Part shown: one piece after another, positions 7,146 through 12,527 of the stretch
Numbering within the stretch: position 1 is the first letter of the stretch
How the letters are laid out: each line of letters starts with the position of its first letter
Assembly (NCBI GenBank): GCA_902545825.1
Contig: CACCHS010000005.1
Span: forward strand, 1-49,505
Direction of reading: 5' to 3'
Origin: an uncultured Pelagibacteraceae bacterium
Lineage (GTDB): Bacteria > Pseudomonadota > Alphaproteobacteria > Pelagibacterales > Pelagibacteraceae
Length of the DNA stretch: 49,505 nt
Position numbers and translations under genes: made by a program
Notes under the pieces: model-generated
The model's database searches: none
What the model was told of the DNA's origin: nothing
What the model saw: only the letters and a program-made list of their open reading frames with translations

Positions 7146-7371
7146 AATAATTTTATTTTTGTTTTTAATTACCTTTACTACTCATTCATTTGCTAAATCT
7201 AATGAATATTATCAACAAACATTAATACATATTCTAACAGAGTGTAATTCTACATGCCAAAAAAAAGTATTTGAACAAGAAGCACATAAGGCATTTTTTG
7301 TTCTAATGGATGTTATTTTAAATCAGGTTAGATTTGAAATAAGCCAAAGAGAAAAGGAGCTTTATGATTAG
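7132..7371 (+). CDS. Small exported protein, 79 residues
   Basis: The start is taken as TTG 7132, because AAGGAGG (7119-7125) is spaced 6 nt from it but directly abuts the ATG at 7126. The N-terminus is a clear Sec signal peptide: KIVK, a hydrophobic run, then THSFAKS with cleavage after SFA. The mature part of about 57 residues has a Cys pair (CNSTC) and a charged helical tail. The stop overlaps the start of the next gene. Probably periplasmic; function unknown. Confidence 0.6.
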   Translation: MKIVKIILFLFLITFTTHSFAKSNEYYQQTLIHILTECNSTCQKKVFEQEAHKAFFVLMDVILNQVRFEISQREKELYD

Positions 7372-7582
7372 AGTCATATTAGTTCTTTTTTTGTTAATAA
7401 GTCCTGTAAATGCAAAGTGCAAGTATTATGCATATGCAGATGTCGAAAATAATAAACTAGTGAATAAAAAAGAAACTTATACTTGTGAAGAACAGGACAA
7501 TATATTTGTCCAATTTATCACTGATGAAAAATATCATCGAGCCTTTACTATGGTATTTTTTGCATTACTTGAAAACTTATAG
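7364..7582 (+). CDS. Small exported protein, 72 residues
   Basis: Begins at ATG 7364 with AAGGAG upstream, overlapping the preceding gene by 8 nt. A Sec signal peptide (MIRVILVLFLLISPVNA) is followed by about 55 mature residues with a Cys near the new N-terminus (KCKYY) and one in YTCEEQ, compatible with a single disulfide, and a hydrophobic C-terminal stretch (FTMVFFALL). No family recognised. Second of the exported-protein genes in cassette A. Confidence 0.6.
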   Translation: MIRVILVLFLLISPVNAKCKYYAYADVENNKLVNKKETYTCEEQDNIFVQFITDEKYHRAFTMVFFALLENL

Positions 7583-7590
7583 GAGGAAAA

Positions 7591-8028
7591 ATGAGAATAT
7601 TATCAATTATTATTATTGGATTATTGTTAAGTAATTGCACTAATTCATATGTAAAAAATAAAAAAATAATTAAATCACCTGATGATTTGCAAAAATTTGT
7701 AAATATTTACTGTGATAAAAATAAAAGTACAAAAAAAGTTATTAAAGTTTGTGGAAATGGCTGGTCTAAAGATCTTAATATATCTGAAAATAAAGCAATT
7801 TTATCTGCAAAAATTAAAATTGCTGATATTACACAACATTCACTTGTATCCAGTGAAGTTATAACTCATAAGGAAAATAACAAAGGTATAACCAAAACTT
7901 ACGATCTAACGGCTGACTCTAAATTAGAAGGTGTCAGTGTCGCTGGATATAAAATTGTGCATAAAAAGGTACTTAAAGAAAAGAATGGTTGGAGAACTTT
8001 AGTTCTAATTGAGTATAAAATTTCTTAA
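7591..8028 (+). CDS. Lipoprotein, LPP20-like
   Basis: A 145-residue protein with AGGAGG 5 nt before the ATG. LLLSNC at residues 11-16 is a lipobox, so the mature protein should carry a lipid on Cys 16. The region GNGWSKDLNISENKAILSAKIKIADI follows the LPP20/FlgP-type pattern (an aromatic-glycine turn, then a repeated alanine helix). Probably outer-membrane anchored in the periplasm. Third of the exported-protein genes. Confidence 0.6.
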   Translation: MRILSIIIIGLLLSNCTNSYVKNKKIIKSPDDLQKFVNIYCDKNKSTKKVIKVCGNGWSKDLNISENKAILSAKIKIADITQHSLVSSEVITHKENNKGITKTYDLTADSKLEGVSVAGYKIVHKKVLKEKNGWRTLVLIEYKIS

Positions 8029-8046
8029 ACTTTTTTATTTAAATTT

Positions 8047-8178
8047 ATGAATAGAGTTAGATCAAAACTAGAGAGAAAACTAGACGAAGTAAATCACACA
8101 ATGGAACTGATTAGAACCATTGTTCCAAGCCTAACGTTAATTGTTCAAGTAATTATCTTAATAAAGCTGTTCAGTTAA
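8047..8178 (+). CDS. 43-residue single-pass membrane microprotein
   Basis: ATG 8047 to TAA 8176-8178. Charged N-terminal half (MNRVRSKLERKLDEVNHTM) then a hydrophobic helix of about 20 residues (IVPSLTLIVQVIILIKLF). The layout resembles small holin-like or phage membrane proteins, but no family is recognised. It starts 18 nt after the lipoprotein stop, and its stop codon lies at the start of the tRNA-Leu att repeat, so the cassette boundary ends the gene. Too short for most gene finders. Confidence 0.5.
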   Translation: MNRVRSKLERKLDEVNHTMELIRTIVPSLTLIVQVIILIKLFS

Positions 8179-8204
8179 ATTGGTAGACACAAAGGACTTA
8201 AAAT
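8175..8204 (+). repeat. tRNA-Leu core repeat (junction of cassettes A and B)
   Basis: Positions 8177-8203 are identical over 27 bp to 3353-3379 and to the intact tRNA-Leu at 9098-9124. Upstream TT matches the 3351 copy rather than the intact gene. No promoter or acceptor strand precedes it, so it is an attachment site and not a tRNA gene. Confidence 0.85.
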
Positions 8205-8226
8205 AGTTTGAATTGAGTAATTTCTG

Positions 8227-8250
8227 AGTCTCTAATAGTCTCAAATAGTC
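8227..8250. repeat. Three AGTC words at exact 10-bp steps (cassette B left end)
   Basis: AGTC at 8227, 8237 and 8247, each followed by T. The array begins 24 bp from the att core end (8203), exactly as in cassette A. Candidate protein-binding array. The rest of 8251-8396 holds no supported gene. Confidence 0.6.
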
Positions 8251-8329
8251 TTATTCCCTTATAATCCTATAAGTTTTGAAATGATCGAATTATTTTTATT
8301 GGAAAATGTCGGGAATTAATTTTCAGATT

Positions 8330-8360
8330 CTCGGACCATTCTCGCACATAGAGAGATAAA
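8330..8360. repeat. CTCGGAC/CTCGCAC pair, 11-bp period, with AGATAAA
   Basis: CTCGGAC at 8330 and CTCGCAC at 8341, then AGATAAA at 8354-8360. Near-copy of the unit at 8984-9014 at the other end of cassette B, in the same orientation. It begins 127 bp from the att core end. Candidate arm-type recombinase sites. Confidence 0.6.
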
Positions 8361-8396
8361 AATGTGTTATATTAAGCTTATGAAAAAACTTAACTA

Positions 8397-8978
8397 ATGA
8401 AAAACATTCAAAAGATAATTAATTTAAAAACAACTTTTAATAGTAAAAACTTACCAAAAATAAATACATATACACATAAATCAAATGAAACATTTCCTAC
8501 CCCATTACATGGGTACTTTGAATATTCCGAAATTCCAAGTCCTAAAAGAAAAGTCTTATTTATAAGAGGCAAATATTTAAAAACAAATCAAGATAACTTT
8601 ATAAAAAAGAACAAAATCCTCAAGACATTAGATAACTTTGATTTGGAGAATTTCAGTATTAATCTTTGGAATATTAATATCTCTTCATATAATAAATTAA
8701 AAAAAGCAAGTATTAATCATTCAAAAGTTCTTGGAATGATGGCTATATCTTATGACTATGTTAAATCAAAAGAATATAATGATGATCAATTTTTTATTGA
8801 TTTTGATATAATTTTAAAATCAACAGAATTTAATAAATTTGTAAAGGAATTCTCGAATGTTAAATCTATTAAGCATAACTTTGAATTTAAGATTAATTTA
8901 AAAATAGATATGCCAAAGCAGAAAGATATGATTTATACAAGTGATATTTTAGATTTTAGATCATCAAGGACTTTATAG
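8397..8978 (+). CDS. Hypothetical protein, sole gene of cassette B
   Basis: A 193-residue basic, soluble-looking protein with no recognised domain. The N-terminal part has HGYFEYSEIPSPKRKVLFIRGKY; the rest alternates short strands and helices. The ATG overlaps the stop of a five-codon frame (8380-8397, MKKLN) in a TAATG junction. A TTATAT -10-like word lies at 8367. As the only cargo of a cassette bounded by recombination-site-like repeats, it may be a defence or exclusion factor, but nothing in the sequence shows this. Confidence 0.6.
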   Translation: MKNIQKIINLKTTFNSKNLPKINTYTHKSNETFPTPLHGYFEYSEIPSPKRKVLFIRGKYLKTNQDNFIKKNKILKTLDNFDLENFSINLWNINISSYNKLKKASINHSKVLGMMAISYDYVKSKEYNDDQFFIDFDIILKSTEFNKFVKEFSNVKSIKHNFEFKINLKIDMPKQKDMIYTSDILDFRSSRTL

Positions 8979-8983
8979 GATAA

Positions 8984-9014
8984 CTCGGACTATTCTCGGA
9001 CATAGGAAGATAAA
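8984..9014. repeat. CTCGGAC pair, 11-bp period, with AGATAAA (cassette B right end)
   Basis: CTCGGAC at 8984 and 8995, then AGATAAA at 9008-9014. The pair matches 8330-8360 in sequence, spacing and orientation. It begins 114 bp before the att core in tRNA-Leu. Confidence 0.6.
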
Positions 9015-9038
9015 ATAAAAAAAATTTACTTATAGGAC

Positions 9039-9065
9039 TTGTTCAATTATAAATATTAGCATAAA
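9039..9065 (+). promoter_or_regulatory. Promoter of tRNA-Leu, nadK and probably tRNA-Val
   Basis: TTGTTC, a 15-bp spacer and CATAAA, 20 bp upstream of the tRNA 5' end. A 25/26 match to 3294-3319. It lies on the cassette side of the att core, so the present promoter was brought by the integrated element. The next genes follow within 8 nt. Confidence 0.6.
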
Positions 9066-9085
9066 CACTTATGAAAATAACTCAT

Positions 9086-9171
9086 GCCCTCGTGGTGAAA
9101 TTGGTAGACACAAAGGACTTAAAATCCTTGCCCTTTTGGGAGTGCCAGTTCGAGTCTGGCCGAGGGCACCA
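9086..9171 (+). tRNA. tRNA-Leu(UAA)
   Basis: Acceptor GCCCTCG pairs with CGAGGGC, with encoded CCA at 9169-9171. The anticodon stem AAGGA/TCCTT encloses loop CTTAAAA, anticodon TAA (9120-9122). A long variable arm (GCCCTTTTGGG region) and canonical TTCGAGT T-loop identify a class II leucine tRNA. The 5' half to 9124 is the cassette-side att copy. It is the integration target of cassettes A and B. Confidence 0.97.
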
Positions 9172-9178
9172 TTAAAGT

Positions 9179-9958
9179 ATGGAAAAAAAATATCATCTAA
9201 TTTTTGATAACAATTCAAATTCAATACGGATTAAAAACCAAATTCAAAAAAAAATTAATACAGTTTCATTGAAAAAATCTACAATAATAATTGTTGTTGG
9301 CGGTGATGGATTTATGCTTCATACCTTAAAAAAATTATATAAATATAAAAAAAGTTTTTATGGTTTAAACTCAGGTAATTATGGTTTCTTGATGAATAAA
9401 TTTAATATCAATAAATTAAAAAAAAATCTTTCCTCTTCTAAACTTGTAAGAATTAATCCTTTAGAAATGAAAGTTGTGACAAAAAATAATATTTCAAAAA
9501 AATCTATTGCAATCAATGAAGTTTCTGTTCTAAGACAGAGTAAACAAGCAGCTTCAGTTAAAATACTAAATGGAAAAAATACTCTCATCAAAAAATTAGT
9601 TTCAGATGGAGTTTTAGTATCAACACCTGCGGGAAGCACAGCATATAATTTGTCTGTCCACGGTCCAATATTAAATTTAAATTCAAAAAAAATTGCAATA
9701 ACACCTATAAGTCCTTTTAGACCAAGAAGATGGAAGGGCAAAATCACTTCAGAAAAATCTCAAATTACTATTTTAAATTTAAATGTTAACAAAAGACCAA
9801 TAAGTGCAGTAGCTGATAATATTGAAGTACGTAATGCTAAAAATATAAAGGTAAAAATAAATAAAAAAATCAATTTTAACTTACTGTATGATAAAAATAA
9901 CAGTTTAAATAAAAAAATTAAAATTGAACAAATTAGAAGAGAAACCTTTAGCAAATGA
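9179..9958 (+). CDS. nadK: NAD kinase
   Basis: A 259-residue enzyme that phosphorylates NAD to NADP. GGDGFMLH (GGDG at 41-44), NEVSVLR (NE at 113-114), and SDGVLVSTPAGSTAYNLS (142-159) are the family signatures for phosphate binding and the NAD site. Length is normal for the short bacterial form. It starts 8 nt after the tRNA-Leu CCA end with no obvious ribosome-binding site, and tRNA-Val begins 8 nt after its stop. It is therefore probably expressed from the tRNA-Leu promoter and released by tRNA processing. Confidence 0.95.
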   Translation: MEKKYHLIFDNNSNSIRIKNQIQKKINTVSLKKSTIIIVVGGDGFMLHTLKKLYKYKKSFYGLNSGNYGFLMNKFNINKLKKNLSSSKLVRINPLEMKVVTKNNISKKSIAINEVSVLRQSKQAASVKILNGKNTLIKKLVSDGVLVSTPAGSTAYNLSVHGPILNLNSKKIAITPISPFRPRRWKGKITSEKSQITILNLNVNKRPISAVADNIEVRNAKNIKVKINKKINFNLLYDKNNSLNKKIKIEQIRRETFSK

Positions 9959-9966
9959 ATTTAATT

Positions 9967-10041
9967 GGGACTGTAGCTCAATAGTAGAGTACCTCGTTGA
10001 CATCGAGGGGGTAGTAGGAGCGTAACCTACCAGTCCCACCA
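9967..10041 (+). tRNA. tRNA-Val(GAC) with non-canonical D- and T-loops
   Basis: Acceptor GGGACTG pairs perfectly with CAGTCCC, with encoded CCA. The anticodon stem CCTCG/CGAGG holds loop TTGACAT, anticodon GAC. The T-stem GTAGG/CCTAC is perfect, but the T-loop is AGCGTAA instead of TTCRANY. The D-loop is AATAGTA and lacks the usual G18-G19 pair. Stems intact with altered elbow contacts suggests a real but unusual tRNA rather than a decayed one. Confidence 0.8.
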
Positions 10042-10057
10042 TAACTTATTTATGGTG
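10037..10057. terminator. Hairpin joining tRNA-Val CCA end and tRNA-Thr CCA end
   Basis: CACCATAA (10037-10044) and TTATGGTG (10050-10057) form a perfect 8-bp stem with a 5-nt loop. The left arm is the tRNA-Val 3' end; the right arm is the antisense CCA end of the tRNA-Thr remnant. It probably marks the ancestral convergent junction of the two tRNA genes. Confidence 0.45.
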
Positions 10058-10105
10058 CCCCGCACGGATTCGAACCGCGGACCTATTGATTACAAATCAA
10101 TTGCT
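10053..10105 (-). repeat. tRNA-Thr 3'-half remnant (far end of cassette C)
   Basis: On the minus strand this copies the tRNA-Thr(UGU) 3' half including CCA (compare 17555-17608), with one C missing in the acceptor strand. It extends slightly further into the anticodon arm than the copy at 12352. It is 11 bp from tRNA-Val, and is probably the displaced original 3' end of the gene. Confidence 0.85.
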
Positions 10106-10155
10106 AAAGTTCAAATAAATATTTAATTGCAACAAAAATCTTAAAGTATTTTCAG

Positions 10156-10176
10156 TCTGGTCACAATCCTGGCACA
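10156..10176. repeat. CAC pair with 11-bp period (cassette C left end)
   Basis: GGTCAC (10159-10164) and TGGCAC (10170-10175) repeat at an 11-bp period. It is analogous in place to the CACTAC pair of cassette D and the CTYGNAC pairs at tRNA-Leu. A GTGATAATA -10-like word follows directly (10177-10185). The repeat is less perfect than the others. Confidence 0.4.
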
Positions 10177-10192
10177 GTGATAATAGAATTGA

Positions 10193-12340
10193 ATGAAAAG
10201 AATTATAATGATCGTGGGTCTGGTTTTGTTGTTAACTAGCAATAATTCTTTTGCATTTATCGAATTTAAACAATCAAAAAATATTTCGTCAGATACTGAG
10301 CAAGCAAGAGGAATAAATTTTAAACCAGATGGTACTATAATGTATATAACTAACCGTAAAGCTGCATCTGGTGCTGAGGGCCAAAAAGGTCAAGTAACTC
10401 AATATTCTTTAAGTACACCTTTTGATATAAGCACAGCAACAAAAACTTCACAAACAGATTTATTAGGTAGTGATTCTTCTTCAGTATTAAAATATCCCCA
10501 TGCAATTGAATTTAAACCAGATGGAACAAAAATGTTCGTAACCGCAGGAGATGCAGTTGCATCAGTATATCAGTATAATTTAACTACTCCTTGGGACTCA
10601 TCTTCAGCAGAATTTGAAGCAAGACATAATGAAGGTAGAACTGATGTAAAACATTTAAGAACTTTAGCATTTAAACCTGATGGCACACGTATGTTTGTGG
10701 GTGGAAAAGATGATCCTTCAACTACTGGTAAAATAAAACAATTTACACTTACAAATCCTTGGGATCTATCTTCTGGAGTTTCTGACGCAGGCTTATCAGA
10801 TGATTTAGGTGGCGCTGAACCAAATCTTAGAAATGCTCAATTCGATCCAAATGGAAGTATATTATATATTGGGGGTAACGATAATGACAACATACACAAA
10901 TTTACATTAAGTACAGCATGGGATGTCACATCTATATCATCTTCTTTTACTACATTTGATTTAAATAGTGGATTTTCACAAATGAGAGGTTTCATATTTG
11001 TAGCAGGTTTTACAAGATTATATGTTGTCGATGATGCAAGTACAACAAGTACAATTTTAGAATATAGTCCTTCTTGTTCGGTAATAACTTGTAGCGATCC
11101 TTCTGATGATGGAGATGTTAAAGCAATTATTGAAGCTAATGTTGAATTATCAAAACTTGTAATTCAACATATTACTCTTCCTATCTTTCATCGAATGGAA
11201 TGGTTGAGAAGACATAAAAATAAAGACAATTTATCAAATTTTAATGCAGAAGTTGATTTTACAAATGAAAAATTATCAAAATTATTTGGTAATCTAAAAA
11301 GCTCAAAAAAAAAAATTGATAGAAGTTATGATAGTGATGATTGGTTTAAATGGAGCGAAGGTAGAGTTAGTTTAGGTAAAACTAAATTAGGAAACTCATC
11401 ATCAAGAACGTTTAATAGCAGAGGTATCTCAATCGGTGCAGATAAAATAAAAAAAGAAGACAGAGATACAATGTATGGATTCGTTTTTCAGTATGGAGTT
11501 GATGATATTGGCATTGGAAATAGAGGAACGAAATTAAAGACAGACAATTATAGTTTAACATTATACAACACCAAACTTAAAGATAATCACATTTTTACTG
11601 ATGCATTAATTGGACTGAGTGTATTAGACATAAATCAAAAAAGGGTGACTGAATATAGCAACACCCTAAAAGGTAATCGAAATGGATATCAGATCTTTAG
11701 TTCATTTAATTTTGGAAAAAGATTGGCTGATGAAAAAATAAATTTTAATCCTAGTATCAAATTAGATTTAGGATACACAAAACTAAAATCTTTTAATGAA
11801 AAAACACTACTAGGAAATACTTTAGAAGATGCACTAGGTTATGAAGCGCAAAATATTAAATCAGCATTAACTACAATTGGTATACTTATAGATACATCTG
11901 ATAAAATGGAAGACAAAATTATTAATCATCATGGTAGACTAGATTATATTGCTGATTTAAGCCAATCATCTGATGCAGAATTTTATTATCTAAATGATAA
12001 AAGTACAATTTATAACTATAAGGTAGATAATAAATCAAAACATAATTTTAAAATTGGTTATGGTTTTGATGTAAGCTTAATATCAGGTTGGTCATTAGTT
12101 GGAAATTTTGAAAGATTTAAATCTAATGGAAAAGGCCATAGTAATGATATTTATCTATCTGTTGGCTATGTTCCAACTGATAAAATGGAATTTGTATTTG
12201 ATGTGAATGATTTTGAAAATACTAACCTGTCATTAACCAATAAGTTAGATAGATTTGATTTAAAAATGAGTTCTAATTATAATTTTTTAAGTGATATACC
12301 TGACTACGGTGCAAAAATATCTATTTCAGGAAGGTTTTAA
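10193..12340 (+). CDS. Beta-propeller autotransporter-like outer-membrane protein
   Basis: A 715-residue protein. A Sec signal peptide (MKRIIMIVGLVLLLTSNNSFA) leads a passenger of about 280 residues with at least four blade-like repeats built on FKPDGTxMF or FDPNGSILY (near residues 45, 102, 160 and 217), as in NHL/WD-type propellers. A Cys pair (SCSVITCSD) and a helical linker (about 310-370) follow. The C-terminal 330 residues alternate amphipathic strands (RGISIGADK, MYGFVFQYG, YSLTLYNT) and end in ISGRF with a terminal Phe, as in autotransporter beta-barrels. Probably surface exposed, for adhesion or recognition. Sole gene of cassette C. Confidence 0.7.
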   Translation: MKRIIMIVGLVLLLTSNNSFAFIEFKQSKNISSDTEQARGINFKPDGTIMYITNRKAASGAEGQKGQVTQYSLSTPFDISTATKTSQTDLLGSDSSSVLKYPHAIEFKPDGTKMFVTAGDAVASVYQYNLTTPWDSSSAEFEARHNEGRTDVKHLRTLAFKPDGTRMFVGGKDDPSTTGKIKQFTLTNPWDLSSGVSDAGLSDDLGGAEPNLRNAQFDPNGSILYIGGNDNDNIHKFTLSTAWDVTSISSSFTTFDLNSGFSQMRGFIFVAGFTRLYVVDDASTTSTILEYSPSCSVITCSDPSDDGDVKAIIEANVELSKLVIQHITLPIFHRMEWLRRHKNKDNLSNFNAEVDFTNEKLSKLFGNLKSSKKKIDRSYDSDDWFKWSEGRVSLGKTKLGNSSSRTFNSRGISIGADKIKKEDRDTMYGFVFQYGVDDIGIGNRGTKLKTDNYSLTLYNTKLKDNHIFTDALIGLSVLDINQKRVTEYSNTLKGNRNGYQIFSSFNFGKRLADEKINFNPSIKLDLGYTKLKSFNEKTLLGNTLEDALGYEAQNIKSALTTIGILIDTSDKMEDKIINHHGRLDYIADLSQSSDAEFYYLNDKSTIYNYKVDNKSKHNFKIGYGFDVSLISGWSLVGNFERFKSNGKGHSNDIYLSVGYVPTDKMEFVFDVNDFENTNLSLTNKLDRFDLKMSSNYNFLSDIPDYGAKISISGRF

Positions 12341-12351
12341 TAAATTCATAA

Positions 12352-12400
12352 TGGTGCCCCCGCACGGATTCGAACCGCGGACCTATTGATTACAAATCAA
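12352..12400 (-). repeat. tRNA-Thr 3'-half remnant (junction of cassettes C and D)
   Basis: These 49 bp are identical to 17555-17603 of the intact tRNA-Thr, from the CCA end through the anticodon loop and 4 bp of the anticodon stem. It is the attachment site between two tandem cassettes. Confidence 0.9.
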
Positions 12401-12476
12401 AAAGCTTCTTAAAATTTCCTTTCATTATCGTTGATACTATTAACTTCTGGAATCCTCGTAAAGCAACTTAAATAAA

Positions 12477-12496
12477 TTCACTACAAATTCACTACA
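12477..12496. repeat. CACTAC pair, 11-bp period (cassette D left end)
   Basis: CACTAC at 12479 and 12490. The 20-bp unit from 12477 is identical to 17434-17453 at the other end of the cassette, in the same orientation. Starts 77 bp from the att core end. Candidate arm-type recombinase sites; the second copy lies just upstream of the promoter of the R-M gene. Confidence 0.6.
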
Positions 12497-12513
12497 CTTA
12501 AAATCAATAAATT

Positions 12514-12522
12514 GTGATAATA
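12514..12522 (+). promoter_or_regulatory. Extended -10 of the R-M gene
   Basis: The extended -10-like word GTGATAAT sits 6 nt before the ATG, so the transcript would be leaderless or nearly so. Cassette C has the same GTGATAATA word 8 nt before its ATG. No clear -35 is seen. Confidence 0.35.
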
Positions 12523-12527
12523 TTTTA

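Larger units (their letters stand above)
3380..8203. mobile_element. Cassette A: 4.8-kb integrated element in tRNA-Leu, no integrase seen
   Basis: It is bounded by 27-bp direct repeats of the tRNA-Leu 5' half (3353-3379 and 8177-8203). It carries five co-directional genes (3583-6044), two minus-strand genes (6071-6855) and a run of small plus-strand genes ending in a microprotein whose stop codon overlaps the right repeat (8047-8178). The left end has the AGTC triplet and the CTTGTAC pair described separately. No recombinase or structural phage gene is visible. Read as a genomic island or satellite mobilised in trans. Confidence 0.7.
8204..9124. mobile_element. Cassette B: 0.9-kb single-gene element in tRNA-Leu
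   Basis: Lies between the 27-bp repeats at 8177-8203 and 9098-9124. It holds one gene (8397-8978). It also contains the matching CTCGGAC-type pairs near both ends (8330-8360 and 8984-9014), an AGTC triplet at the left end, and the present tRNA-Leu promoter plus 5' half at the right end. No recombinase, so it must be moved in trans if it moves. Confidence 0.7.
10053..12351. mobile_element. Cassette C: 2.3-kb single-gene element in tRNA-Thr
   Basis: Bounded by tRNA-Thr 3'-half copies at 10053 and 12352. One gene (10193-12340) fills nearly all of it; the stop is 11 bp from the right boundary. An 11-bp-period CAC pair lies near the left end (10156-10176). No recombinase gene. Confidence 0.65.

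Noticed and set aside
8064..8087. AAAACTAGA repeat with 12-bp period near the right end of cassette A
   Set aside because: It lies inside the microprotein coding sequence, where the repeat encodes KLERKLDE, and the period differs from the other ends. Kept only as a weak parallel.
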